From contig NZ_JARHUI010000005.1 in the NCBI RefSeq assembly GCF_029222925.1, positions 248,001 to 312,000 of the forward strand: a stretch of 64,000 nt of DNA, in the 5' to 3' direction. This document shows, one piece after another, positions 53,767 to 62,115 of this stretch. The DNA comes from Algoriphagus sp. CAU 1675 (GTDB lineage Bacteria; Bacteroidota; Bacteroidia; Cytophagales; Cyclobacteriaceae). Numbering within the stretch: the stretch's first letter is position 1; each line of letters opens with the position of its first letter. The notes below the pieces were generated by a model. That model was given only the letters and a program-made list of their open reading frames with translations. It ran no database searches and had not been told where the DNA came from. The position numbers and the translations under genes are program-made.

Positions 53767-54504
53767 ATGAAGGAAGTACTAGACCTAGAGAAAGTCCCCA
53801 GTCATATTGCAATAATCATGGATGGTAACGGCCGTTGGGCCAAGAAAAAAGGTGCCATGAGAATTTTTGGACACCGCCATGCAATTCAGGCAGTAAAGGA
53901 TTCAATTGAAGGAGCCGAAAATCTAGGAGTAAAATTCCTGACACTTTTCTCCTTTTCCACAGAAAACTGGTCGAGACCCCAAGATGAAGTTAACGGACTC
54001 ATGGAACTTTTGGTGAAAACCATCACCGATGAGGTTCCGATGATGATCAAAAACAACATCAGACTCCTAAGTATCGGGGATTTAGGTAGCCTGCCTCCGG
54101 CAGCCTTTCAAAAACTGATGGAAGCAAAATCCATCACTTCCAAAAATACCGGCCTCACCGTAATCCTAGCTCTCAGCTATAGTGGAAAATGGGAGATCGC
54201 CCAAGCAACCAAACGCATTGCTCAAAAAGTCTCTGAAGGAAAATTAGCAGTGGAGGACATCACCCAGCAGTTGGTGGCCGATCATCTGGAAACCGCCGGA
54301 ATTCCTGATCCTGAACTCATGATCAGAACCTCCGGTGAATTCAGAATCAGCAATTTTCTACTGTGGCAATTGGCCTATACCGAGCTGTATTTCACCCCGG
54401 TATTATGGCCGGATTTCAGAAAAGAGCACCTGGAAGCTGCCATTCTCGACTTTCAATCTCGGGAAAGAAGATTTGGTAAAACAGGTGAACAAGTTAAATC
54501 TTAA
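53767..54504 (+). CDS. uppS: Isoprenyl transferase (undecaprenyl diphosphate synthase)
   Basis: 245 aa cis-prenyltransferase. The diphosphate-binding aspartate is D19 in IIMDGNGRWAKK, followed by GHRHAIQAVKDSIEGAENLG, LFSFSTENWSRP and, at the C-terminal end, LMIRTSGEFRISNFLLWQLA and YTELYF. It makes the C55 lipid carrier for peptidoglycan and other polymers. The substitution of Arg-Ile in EFRISNF for the common RLSNF does not affect the Ser. It directly precedes bamA. Confidence 0.96.
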   Translation: MKEVLDLEKVPSHIAIIMDGNGRWAKKKGAMRIFGHRHAIQAVKDSIEGAENLGVKFLTLFSFSTENWSRPQDEVNGLMELLVKTITDEVPMMIKNNIRLLSIGDLGSLPPAAFQKLMEAKSITSKNTGLTVILALSYSGKWEIAQATKRIAQKVSEGKLAVEDITQQLVADHLETAGIPDPELMIRTSGEFRISNFLLWQLAYTELYFTPVLWPDFRKEHLEAAILDFQSRERRFGKTGEQVKS

Positions 54505-54511
54505 GTTATTG

Positions 54512-57208
54512 ATGAAAAGAAGTTTATTGATTCTGTTTTGTCTGGTATGGGCAGGTTCAGCGATGGCACAAATCAGGCTTGGCCAAAGCCGTTATGCCTC
54601 AACCCGACCGGTTGATATTCTGGAGTTGAATTATTCCAAACCCCAAACCTATAGAATCGCCGAAATAAAGGCCGTTGGCTTGACTACCTTGGATGAGGTC
54701 GCAATCCTCTCCCTTTCAGGTCTGAAAGTAGACGATAGAATCCAGGTCCCCGGAGATGCAATTTCTAATGCACTCAAAAAACTATGGAATCAAGGAATCA
54801 TCGGTGACGTAAAAATACTAGTGACCAAAGTAGAGGGTGAAGACATCTATTTGCTGCTAGATCTTACCGAAAGGCCAAGATTCTCCAGAGTGGAATTTTC
54901 AGGAGTTGGAAAGACCCAGGAAAGTGAGCTTCGGGACAAAGTCAACATACGAGGAAGAGTAGTCCGTGACGATGTACTCAATACCGCAAAAAGAAATATT
55001 GAGAAATATTTCATGGACAAGGGCTACCTCAACACTGAGGTTAAAATTATCCAGGACAGAGACACTACACTTCCAAACAGTGTTAAGCTCCGTTTTGACA
55101 TTGACAGCAAGTCCAAAGTAAAGATCAACGAAATACGGATTTTTGGTAACGATGAAATCCCTGACTCCAAGGTCAAAGGGAAATTAAAGAAAACCAAAGA
55201 GCACGCACGTGTTAGTGTATTCAAAGATTTGTATTCCCGAATGACTGAAGCTTCTGTTTCAGACGTGGGCAATTCCCTGTTTTACACAGATTCAGCTTCC
55301 AAGGAAGAGGCCAAATCCTACATCAACAAAAACTTCAAACTCAACTTTTTCAATGGTTCCAAGTACATCCCAAAGGAGTATAGGAACGACAAGGATAACG
55401 TAATTAACTTCTATCAAAGCAAAGGCTTTAGGGATGCCAAAATCCTGGAAGACTCTGTATACAAATTCGGTGAAGAGAAAATCAACATCGATATAGATAT
55501 TGAGGAAGGAAAAAAATACTATTATAGAAACATCGAGTTTACCGGAAATTTCATCCATCCAGATGAAATCCTACATGCTAAACTGGGTATCCAAAAGGGC
55601 GATGTTTATGACAAGGAAAAACTGGATAAAAGACTGAACTACGACCCTCAAAAAGGAGATGATGTGAGTTCCTTGTATCAGGATGATGGATATCTGTTTT
55701 TCAACATTCAACCTGTAGAAGTAAATGTGGTAGGAGATTCCATTGACTTGGAAATGCGGATCTTCGAAGGCCCACAGGTTACTGTGAACAGTGTGGGGAT
55801 CACAGGAAACGAACGTACTTCTGATCATGTGGTCATGCGGGAAATCCGAATTCTTCCTGGACAAAAATTCAACAGAAGTCTTTTGGTACGTACCATCCGT
55901 GAACTTTCCCAGTTGGGATATTTTGACCCGGAAAAAATCAACCCGGATTTAAGACCGAACTTTGAAGCAGCTACTGTAGATATCACTTTCGAGCTTGAGG
56001 AGCGTCCTAATGACCAAATCGAACTTTCCGGTGGTTGGGGTGGATTCTATGGTTTCGTCGGAACCGTAGGCCTGATTTTCAACAACTTCTCCATCAAAAA
56101 CATCGGTAATTTCGACAAATGGGATCCACTACCAGTAGGTGATGGGCAGAAACTTTCCCTGAGAGTTCAGGCAAATGGTAGATCCTTCCAGAATTACTCA
56201 GTTTCCTTGACTGAACCATGGTTTGGAGGTAAAAAACCAAATGCCCTGAGCTTTAGCTTCAACCATTCAGTTCAGCGACAGGTTGATTTCTTCAGCAGAA
56301 CCAACTTTGGCAACGAACTGGGCTTCTTTAAAATTACCGGTGCTACAATTGGGCTATCCAAGCGGGTTACTTGGCCTGATGACTACTTCAGCATCAGTAA
56401 CTCCCTTCAATTCCAGATCTACGAATTTGACCAGTTTGGAACCTCCTTTGGCTTAAGCTATCCAACCGGAAAGTCAAACAGCCTTACCATTAACAACACC
56501 ATTGCTAGGAATAATATTGACAACCCGATCTATCCAAGATTCGGTTCAAATATTATCCTTTCTACTTCCCTGACACCTCCTTATTCTTCTTTGAATAAAA
56601 ATCTGAATTCAGAAACCACAGATCAGGAGAAATTCAAATGGCTGGAATATCATAAGTGGATGTTTGATGCGTCCATTTATACGCCGCTTTTCGGCTCCAA
56701 CAAGCTAGTAGCGAGTGCTCGTGCCCACATGGGATTCTTAGGGTCTTATGGTCAGAAAATCGGTTTTATCCCGCTTGAAAGATTTGTGATGGGTGGAGAC
56801 GGTATGACTTTCAACAACTTTGCCTTAGGTCAAGAAATCATCGGCCTGAGAGGGTATGAAAACCAGACCATCACACCGGGAAGAGACACCCGTGGTACTG
56901 CAAATCCTGACCCATATGGAGGGATTGTATATAACAAGTATGTGATGGAAGTACGCTTCCTGGTTTCTCCGAACCCATCTGCCACCATCTTCTTGCTGGG
57001 CTTTGCCGAAGCTGGAAACAACTGGGGTTCCTATAGAGATTTCAACCCATATGACCTGAAAAAATCAGCTGGTATGGGAGCCAGGATCTTCATGCCGGCC
57101 TTTGGCTTACTTGGGGTAGACTGGGGTTATGGATTCGATGCCATACCAGGTACTGTAAACAGAAGTGGACCTCAGTTCCACTTTACAATTGGACAGCAAT
57201 TCAGATAA
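54512..57208 (+). CDS. bamA: Outer membrane protein assembly factor BamA
   Basis: 898 aa from the ATG at 54512, which starts a clean signal peptide (MKRSLLILFCLVWAGSAMAQ); an in-frame ATG at 54335 overlaps uppS and is rejected. Five POTRA domains (about 45-430) are followed by a 16-strand barrel. The loop-6 motif is GLRGYENQTITPG, and the chain ends in the aromatic signal HFTIGQQF-R. It inserts outer membrane proteins. It starts 7 bp after uppS and is followed by two skp-type genes, the conserved uppS-bamA-skp-skp order. Length is typical of Bacteroidota BamA. Confidence 0.95.
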   Translation: MKRSLLILFCLVWAGSAMAQIRLGQSRYASTRPVDILELNYSKPQTYRIAEIKAVGLTTLDEVAILSLSGLKVDDRIQVPGDAISNALKKLWNQGIIGDVKILVTKVEGEDIYLLLDLTERPRFSRVEFSGVGKTQESELRDKVNIRGRVVRDDVLNTAKRNIEKYFMDKGYLNTEVKIIQDRDTTLPNSVKLRFDIDSKSKVKINEIRIFGNDEIPDSKVKGKLKKTKEHARVSVFKDLYSRMTEASVSDVGNSLFYTDSASKEEAKSYINKNFKLNFFNGSKYIPKEYRNDKDNVINFYQSKGFRDAKILEDSVYKFGEEKINIDIDIEEGKKYYYRNIEFTGNFIHPDEILHAKLGIQKGDVYDKEKLDKRLNYDPQKGDDVSSLYQDDGYLFFNIQPVEVNVVGDSIDLEMRIFEGPQVTVNSVGITGNERTSDHVVMREIRILPGQKFNRSLLVRTIRELSQLGYFDPEKINPDLRPNFEAATVDITFELEERPNDQIELSGGWGGFYGFVGTVGLIFNNFSIKNIGNFDKWDPLPVGDGQKLSLRVQANGRSFQNYSVSLTEPWFGGKKPNALSFSFNHSVQRQVDFFSRTNFGNELGFFKITGATIGLSKRVTWPDDYFSISNSLQFQIYEFDQFGTSFGLSYPTGKSNSLTINNTIARNNIDNPIYPRFGSNIILSTSLTPPYSSLNKNLNSETTDQEKFKWLEYHKWMFDASIYTPLFGSNKLVASARAHMGFLGSYGQKIGFIPLERFVMGGDGMTFNNFALGQEIIGLRGYENQTITPGRDTRGTANPDPYGGIVYNKYVMEVRFLVSPNPSATIFLLGFAEAGNNWGSYRDFNPYDLKKSAGMGARIFMPAFGLLGVDWGYGFDAIPGTVNRSGPQFHFTIGQQFR

Positions 57209-57299
57209 GCTTGAATTCAGGATGAGATTAGTTAATTTATGTCAAAATTTTCCTATTGGCCACTCGTTAAAAAGTGAAAACTGAATTAATCTCTTTGCC

Positions 57300-57830
57300 A
57301 TGAATTATTTGCCGAAAATCGTACTTTTGCTTCTCTTTGTGCTATTTACAGGCCCTTTGGCCGCACAAAAGCTGGGATATATCGACTCCGAATACATCCT
57401 AAACAAACATCCTGACTACAAAATCGTAGAACAGGAACTTGCCAAACTGAGTACTGAATGGAAGAATGAGGCACAAAGTTTGGATAAAGAGATAAAAGAA
57501 ATGTATGTGCAATTGAAAGCTGAGGAAGTCTTATTGACCGAAGAGATGTACCATCAGAAAATTGCAGCTATTAAACAAAAGGAAAAGGAATCTCAGGAAT
57601 TTAACAGCAGAATATTCGGTATCAACGGACAGTACTTTCAAAAACAGGCTGAATTGCTCCAACCATTGCAGTCCAAAATTTACGACGCAATCGAACGGGT
57701 TTCCAGGAAAAACAACTTGGCCATTCTTTTTGACAAGGCATCCGTCCCATCCGGAATAATCTACACGGATCCAAGACATGATTACTCCGAATTTGTTTTG
57801 GAAGAACTAGGAATTGAAGACAACAATTAA
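57300..57830 (+). CDS. OmpH/Skp family periplasmic chaperone, first copy
   Basis: 176 aa. Signal peptide (cleavage near LAAQ) followed by KLGYIDSEYILNKHPDY and a long central coiled coil (about 45-125) typical of Skp tentacles, then KIYDAIERVSRKNNLAILFD. Skp binds unfolded outer membrane proteins in transit to BamA. The second copy starts 15 bp after its stop. Confidence 0.92.
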   Translation: MNYLPKIVLLLLFVLFTGPLAAQKLGYIDSEYILNKHPDYKIVEQELAKLSTEWKNEAQSLDKEIKEMYVQLKAEEVLLTEEMYHQKIAAIKQKEKESQEFNSRIFGINGQYFQKQAELLQPLQSKIYDAIERVSRKNNLAILFDKASVPSGIIYTDPRHDYSEFVLEELGIEDNN

Positions 57831-57845
57831 ATACAAACACAACTA

Positions 57846-58397
57846 ATGATGAAAGTAAAATTTATCCTTTCCGCAATCGCCCTGCTTTGCGTAGGATTTG
57901 TAGCTCAAGCTCAGACTCAGGAATTGAAAATCGGGTATACCGATGTGGATTTTATCATGGATTTGATGCCAGAAATGGAACAAATCGGTGCCGATATTAG
58001 AGACTACGAAACTCAACTTCAAACCAATATCCAAACCAAAGCACAGGACTTCCAACGTCAGGTTCAGTCTTATCAGCAGGCTGCAGCTACCATGACCGAA
58101 GATGCAAGAGCTGCTAAGGAACAAGAGCTTACAAAACTTCAGCAAGACCTTCAGAAGTATGAGCAGGATGCTCAGGTTAGCTATCAAAGAAAACTACAGG
58201 AGCTTTTGGAGCCTGTACAGACCAAAGTTGTAAACGCAATCAATGCAGTAGCCGCTGAAAACAACTACACGCATATTTTTGCACAGACTGCCGGTCAGGC
58301 ACCTATCCTTCTTTACACCAAGGAAGAGGACAAGTTCACTGAATTGGTTTTGGCTAAATTGGGAATTCAGCTTCCAACTCCTCCTGCAGGAAACTAA
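57846..58397 (+). CDS. OmpH/Skp family periplasmic chaperone, second copy
   Basis: 183 aa; ATG at 57846 is followed by a second ATG at 57849. Signal peptide with cleavage near VAQAQ, then LKIGYTDVDFIMDLMPEMEQ, a long Gln-rich coiled coil (about 48-130) and KVVNAINAVAAENNYTHIF. Similar in plan to the first copy but diverged, so they may form hetero-oligomers; Skp is a trimer in E. coli. A strong terminator follows. Confidence 0.92.
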   Translation: MMKVKFILSAIALLCVGFVAQAQTQELKIGYTDVDFIMDLMPEMEQIGADIRDYETQLQTNIQTKAQDFQRQVQSYQQAAATMTEDARAAKEQELTKLQQDLQKYEQDAQVSYQRKLQELLEPVQTKVVNAINAVAAENNYTHIFAQTAGQAPILLYTKEEDKFTELVLAKLGIQLPTPPAGN

Positions 58398-58416
58398 GTC
58401 GCTACTATTCTAACAG

Positions 58417-58456
58417 AAACCGGCATCCTGATTTTATTCGGAATGCCGGTTTTTTT
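58417..58456 (+). terminator. Terminator after the second skp gene
   Basis: AAACCGGCAT (58417-58426) pairs with ATGCCGGTTT (58443-58452), then a T-run to 58456. It lies where an alternative thioredoxin start (ATG at 58443) would be, so that start is rejected. The T-run overlaps the thioredoxin -7 element. Confidence 0.9.
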
Positions 58457-58463
58457 ATTTTTG
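58456..58463 (+). promoter_or_regulatory. -7 promoter element of the thioredoxin gene
   Basis: TATTTTTG is an exact TAnnTTTG match, overlapping the last T of the preceding terminator and ending 3 bp before the ATG at 58467. A start site about 4-5 bp after the box would make the mRNA almost leaderless. Confidence 0.45.
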
Positions 58464-58466
58464 GCT

Positions 58467-58772
58467 ATGGCAAAAAAGAACCCCAAAGACATTATGCTTA
58501 AAAGCCAGGACGCCGTCTTGGTGGATTTTTATGCAGATTGGTGTGGCCCCTGCCAAACCATGAACCCTATCATTGAATCCGTCTTGGATGAACTGGGAGG
58601 GAAGATCAAGCTGTTGAAGCTTAACGTAGATAAGCACCCACAATTGGCTCAGCAATTTGGAGTACGGTCCATCCCACACTATGCGCTCTTCAAAAGGGGG
58701 AAAATCCTCTGGAGAAAAGGAGGAATCATGACCAAAAGAGATTTATTTCAAAGCCTTAAGGCATTTACCTAA
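58467..58772 (+). CDS. Thioredoxin family protein
   Basis: 101 aa from the ATG at 58467. Active-site WCGPC motif in FYADWCGPCQTMNPI and the cis-proline VRSIPHYALFKRG, so a redox-active thioredoxin is expected. No signal peptide with this start, thus cytoplasmic. Slightly shorter at the C-terminus than E. coli TrxA (109 aa). Monocistronic between two terminators; the genome probably has a further main trxA. Confidence 0.92.
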   Translation: MAKKNPKDIMLKSQDAVLVDFYADWCGPCQTMNPIIESVLDELGGKIKLLKLNVDKHPQLAQQFGVRSIPHYALFKRGKILWRKGGIMTKRDLFQSLKAFT

Positions 58773-58798
58773 AAAAGCTCCCTTTCAGGAGCTTTTTT
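58771..58798. terminator. Bidirectional terminator, thioredoxin / pseudouridine synthase
   Basis: AAAAAAGCTCC (58771-58781) pairs with GGAGCTTTTTT (58788-58798) around a 6-base loop. A/T tracts at both ends serve the thioredoxin gene and the convergent pseudouridine synthase gene (stop at 58803). Confidence 0.9.
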
Positions 58799-58802
58799 AA
58801 AT

Positions 58803-60116
58803 TTATATGAAGAATTTTAACTTGATCACTTCCTTTTCGGTGAGGAAGCGATAATGTCCCCTTTTCAGATCTTTTTTGTCCAATCCGGCAAACATCACCC
58901 GGTCCAGAGCAGTCACCTCATAACCAAGATGCGCAAATATCCTTCTCACAATCCGGTTTCTACCAATATGAATCTCCAAACCTAAAATGGTTCTGTCTTT
59001 CGAAAGCACTTGCATGTCATCCACATTTGCAGGCCCGTCTTCCAAAGTCAGTCCCTCTAAAATCAATTCCTCATCCTTTTTGGTAAGAGGCTTATCCAAG
59101 GTGACTTGGTAAATCTTACGGATCTCATTGGAAGGATGCGAAAGCTTGGCTGCCAACTCTCCGTCATTGGTGAAAAGTAACAGACCTGTAGTGTTTCTGT
59201 CCAGCCTTCCTACGGGGAATATCCGTTCTTCGCAGGCATTTTCCACCAAACTCATCACGGTCTTCCGTTCCATAGGATCTTCAGTAGTGGTGATAAAATC
59301 CTTGGGTTTGTTCAATAAAACATAAACCGGCTTTTCAGGATTGATTCTTTTTCCTTGATAAACCACCCGATCTGATTTTTTTACCTTATAACCCAACTCA
59401 GTAATCACCTCATTATTGACGGTAACCAACCCTTGGCCGATCAATTCATCTGCCTCACGACGGCTGCAAATCCCGGAATTGGCGATGTATTTATTCAGGC
59501 GGATCAAGTCAGAATCAGACTTGCTTTTTGATTTCTTGGCAGGGAGAGCATCAAAATTATACTCAGGCCGCTCCACATCTGAAATATTTCTGTTAGGTCT
59601 ATTTTTGCCAAAACCACTTTTTGCCGGAGCTTTTCCAAGTGAATTCCCAGAACCCTTTTCACCATAAACAGGCTTTTGGTCCCTTCCTCTACCTAGATAA
59701 ACATTTCCGGATTCAGGTCGATTTTTTGAAAATTCAGTACCGAGTTTTTTGCCTTCGAATTTCCCTTTCTTCTCAAACTTCTTTGACTTGGAATCCTCTT
59801 TACGAGTAAACCTGCCTTCAGAAGAGGAATCGGATTGCTCCCCAAAAAATCTCTTCTTTCCAAAGGATGGAGCTGGTTTGGATCCAGGTTTGAACTCGGT
59901 CTTTTTGCGTCCTCCTCTGTCCGAATATTCGGTCTTCTTTTGATCAAAAGAAGGCTTATCTCCAAAGCTTCTTTTTTTGCCAAAGCCCTTTTTTTCAGTT
60001 TTTTCAAACTTCCCTGATTTTCCAGAGGAAGGATTGTCTTTTCTAAACGGCTTCTGAGGTTCAGAACTCTCATTTTCCTGGTTGAAAAAGCGCCTTTTAG
60101 GATTGTTGTTTTTCAT
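58803..60116 (-). CDS. RsuA/RluB family pseudouridine synthase with long basic N-terminal extension
   Basis: 437 aa. Residues 1-200 are low-complexity, rich in Lys, Arg, Gly, Ser and Phe, with repeats of a GFGKKR-like unit (44-49, 84-89, 168-172). The rest is a normal enzyme: S4 RNA-binding domain (about 204-250, IRLNKYIANSGICSRREADE), then the catalytic domain with D306 in FPVGRLDRNTTGLLLF and KIYQVTLDKP. It isomerises a uridine in 23S or 16S rRNA; which site is not clear. The extension may bind rRNA or promote phase separation. Such extensions are frequent in Bacteroidota but vary greatly. Confidence 0.9.
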   Translation of the reverse strand: MKNNNPKRRFFNQENESSEPQKPFRKDNPSSGKSGKFEKTEKKGFGKKRSFGDKPSFDQKKTEYSDRGGRKKTEFKPGSKPAPSFGKKRFFGEQSDSSSEGRFTRKEDSKSKKFEKKGKFEGKKLGTEFSKNRPESGNVYLGRGRDQKPVYGEKGSGNSLGKAPAKSGFGKNRPNRNISDVERPEYNFDALPAKKSKSKSDSDLIRLNKYIANSGICSRREADELIGQGLVTVNNEVITELGYKVKKSDRVVYQGKRINPEKPVYVLLNKPKDFITTTEDPMERKTVMSLVENACEERIFPVGRLDRNTTGLLLFTNDGELAAKLSHPSNEIRKIYQVTLDKPLTKKDEELILEGLTLEDGPANVDDMQVLSKDRTILGLEIHIGRNRIVRRIFAHLGYEVTALDRVMFAGLDKKDLKRGHYRFLTEKEVIKLKFFI

Positions 60117-60188
60117 AAGCGTGCAGCATCACTGCTGGATTTTTGAATGATTAATAAGCGATTGAATTTCAAACGCTTAATTGGGCTG

Positions 60189-60196
60189 CAAAGATA
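60189..60196 (-). promoter_or_regulatory. -7 promoter element of the pseudouridine synthase gene
   Basis: CAAAGATA on the plus strand (TATCTTTG, exact TAnnTTTG, followed by CA) lies 72 bp upstream of the start at 60116. It has the same ten bases as the serS promoter box. Confidence 0.5.
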
Positions 60197-60204
60197 CTTT
60201 CATT

Positions 60205-60224
60205 CTAGGGATTTTTCTCCCTAG
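60205..60224 (-). other. Hairpin after murQ without T-run
   Basis: CTAGGGA (60205-60211) and TCCCTAG (60218-60224) form a perfect 7-bp stem with a 6-base loop, 10 bp after the murQ stop. No T-run follows on the minus strand, so it may be a weak or Rho-assisted 3' end, and transcripts may read into the pseudouridine synthase gene. Confidence 0.45.
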
Positions 60225-60234
60225 TCTGAAAAAT

Positions 60235-61044
60235 TTACTTGTTTTTATAAAAATACTCCGTTGCCTTTCTCACTGAACCCTCCGACAACAAAAGCCCCTT
60301 TGCTTCCTCCTCACCCAAACCGGTAGCTTCCATGATCATTTTTGTACCTCTATCTACCAATTTGGCATTGGATAGTTGCATGTCTACCATTTTGTTGCCT
60401 TTAACTCTTCCCAGCTTTATCATAACAGTAGTTGAAATCATATTCAGTACCAATTTCTGGGCTGTCCCGGCTTTCATTCTGGTACTTCCAGTGACAAACT
60501 CAGGACCTACGACCACTTCAATTGGGTATTCTACTTCCTGACTCAACGGGGAATTGGGGTTGCAGGTGATACAACCAGTTAGTAAACCATTATCCCTGGC
60601 AGTCTTGACTCCACCTATCACATAGGGTGTAGTCCCGGATGCCGCTATCCCGATTATAGTATCATCACTGTTGAAGCCGTATTCCTGAATATCTTTCCAA
60701 GCCTGATTCCGATCATCTTCGGCATTTTCCACGGCCTTTCGGATTGCTGAATCCCCTCCAGCTATAAGCCCAATTACCCAATCGTGAGGAACACCGTATG
60801 TTGGAGGACATTCTGAAGCATCCAATATACCCAGTCTTCCGCTCGTGCCGGCACCAATGTAAATCAATCTACCCCCCTTTTCCATTCGAGGCACAATCTG
60901 CTCAACCAGTAGGGCAATGGCAGGAATCACCTTCTTGACAGCCTCAGGCACTCGATGGTCCTCTTTATTGATATTCTGAAGCAGATCTTTGATCTCCATC
61001 TGCTCGAGATTGTCATAATGTGAGGGGCTTTCAGTTACTTTCAT
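60235..61044 (-). CDS. murQ: N-acetylmuramic acid 6-phosphate etherase
   Basis: 269 aa SIS-domain enzyme. Motifs: LIYIGAGTSGRLGILDASEC with the phosphosugar-binding SGR, PPTYGVPHDWVIGLIAGGD, and ATSGTTPYV-like GIAASGTTPYVIGGV, TGSTRMKAGTAQKLVLNMIS. It cleaves the lactyl ether of MurNAc-6-phosphate to give GlcNAc-6-phosphate in cell-wall recycling. Slightly shorter than E. coli MurQ (298 aa). It overlaps the upstream kinase-like gene by 4 bp. No MurP transporter or AnmK is present nearby. Confidence 0.95.
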   Translation of the reverse strand: MKVTESPSHYDNLEQMEIKDLLQNINKEDHRVPEAVKKVIPAIALLVEQIVPRMEKGGRLIYIGAGTSGRLGILDASECPPTYGVPHDWVIGLIAGGDSAIRKAVENAEDDRNQAWKDIQEYGFNSDDTIIGIAASGTTPYVIGGVKTARDNGLLTGCITCNPNSPLSQEVEYPIEVVVGPEFVTGSTRMKAGTAQKLVLNMISTTVMIKLGRVKGNKMVDMQLSNAKLVDRGTKMIMEATGLGEEEAKGLLLSEGSVRKATEYFYKNK

Positions 61045-61883
61045 AATTTTTCTTGGTGGTAAAGTGTAAGTCCTGCTATTGGACTTTCTATGATCAAATT
61101 GACATAAAGGCCAGCATCCATGGCAGCTTTTCTCAAAATATCGCTGTTATAATATGCAATGGAGCCCACAAAGTTAACAGGCTTATTTCCGTAATCTCTG
61201 TACTTCAAAACATGTTTGGCAAAGAAATCCTGGAATGAGCTATAGAAAAGATTATAGCAGTAAGGTTCACTTTTATGTTCGGTGATAAACCTGCAAAAAC
61301 TTGCCATGTACCGATTGGGAAAGGGCTGCCTATACACATGATCCTGAATTAGCGCTGCACTTAACTGGAACCGGTCAATCAATTCTTCCCGAATTACTTG
61401 AGGCATTTCCTCGTTAATGAAATCAATAAGAAATTTTCTTCCCACGTAACCTCCACCACCTTCATCTCCCAAAATATACCCGGGAGCTGGTCTGGAATCA
61501 ATGATTTTCTCACCATCATAATCACAGCTATTGGACCCAGTACCTAGAATGCAGGCAATTCCCGCCTGATGACCACAGGTCGCATGTGCTGCTGCAGAAA
61601 GGTCGTGATCTACTTGAATCTTGGAATTCGGGAAAATCGTCCTTAAGGCATTTTCAACTTCCTTTTTTCGGATATCTGCAGAACATCCGGCACCGTAGTA
61701 ATAAATCTCTTCGATTTCACTTTCCAGATTTACCAGAAAATCCTGGCGCATCTGAATGGCCATTTCCTCGGAAGTTTGATAATAGGGATTAAAGCCTACT
61801 CCCCTATTTTGACTGACTCTTCCATCCTTGTGAATAACTCTCCAGTCTGTTTTACTTGAGCCACTATCTGCTATTAAAATCAT
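61041..61883 (-). CDS. BadF/BadG-type sugar kinase, N-acetylglucosamine/N-acetylmuramate kinase-like
   Basis: 280 aa from the ATG at 61883, which begins the family motif MILIADSGSSKTDWRVI; a longer frame starting at 61919 overlaps the upstream gene. Actin-like ATPase fold: phosphate-1 DSGSSKTDW, adenosine region LGTGSNSCDY and DEGGGGYVG. Related to eukaryotic-type GlcNAc kinase NAGK and to MurK. Linkage to murQ (4-bp overlap) suggests phosphorylation of amino sugars freed in wall recycling. Starts directly after the stop of the cytochrome b5-like gene. Confidence 0.88.
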   Translation of the reverse strand: MILIADSGSSKTDWRVIHKDGRVSQNRGVGFNPYYQTSEEMAIQMRQDFLVNLESEIEEIYYYGAGCSADIRKKEVENALRTIFPNSKIQVDHDLSAAAHATCGHQAGIACILGTGSNSCDYDGEKIIDSRPAPGYILGDEGGGGYVGRKFLIDFINEEMPQVIREELIDRFQLSAALIQDHVYRQPFPNRYMASFCRFITEHKSEPYCYNLFYSSFQDFFAKHVLKYRDYGNKPVNFVGSIAYYNSDILRKAAMDAGLYVNLIIESPIAGLTLYHQEKL

Positions 61884-61884
61884 A

Positions 61885-62115
61885 TTATTCCAAGCGCCCA
61901 ATGGGCGAAAATCGTTCAAATACTTTTTCAGAATGGGGGGCGTCGAGTAGTTCCTCGGTCAAATCCTGCCCCGCCCAATGTTCATAATGCTTCCCTGATT
62001 TCCAAAGTCGGGAATGGGTCACTTCATAAATAATCCCCCGATAAGCAATCCATATTTCCGGCTTATCCTGCCCATTTCTCAGTGCGAGCTGCTGTTTAGT
62101 ATAAACTTTCATCAA
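61885..62115 (-). CDS. Cytochrome b5-like heme-binding protein
   Basis: 76 aa soluble single domain with IWIAYRGIIYEVTHSRLWKS, GKHYEHWAGQDLTEEL and LLDAPHSEKVFERF. This is the small bacterial cytochrome b5-like group (predicted heme/steroid-binding protein, COG4892 type); H43 in GKHYEH and H60 in APHSEK are the likely axial ligands. No signal peptide or anchor. It overlaps the upstream ureohydrolase-like gene by 4 bp (ATGA) and is followed with no gap by the sugar kinase gene, so its expression is coupled to both. Partner unknown. Confidence 0.85.
   Translation of the reverse strand: MMKVYTKQQLALRNGQDKPEIWIAYRGIIYEVTHSRLWKSGKHYEHWAGQDLTEELLDAPHSEKVFERFSPIGRLE

Noticed and set aside
54335-54511. 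Longer bamA frame starting inside uppS
   Set aside because: The 59 extra residues are the uppS sequence in another frame; the ATG at 54512 begins a clean signal peptide.
58443-58466. Thioredoxin start at 58443
   Set aside because: This ATG lies in the right arm of the skp terminator hairpin and upstream of the -7 element.
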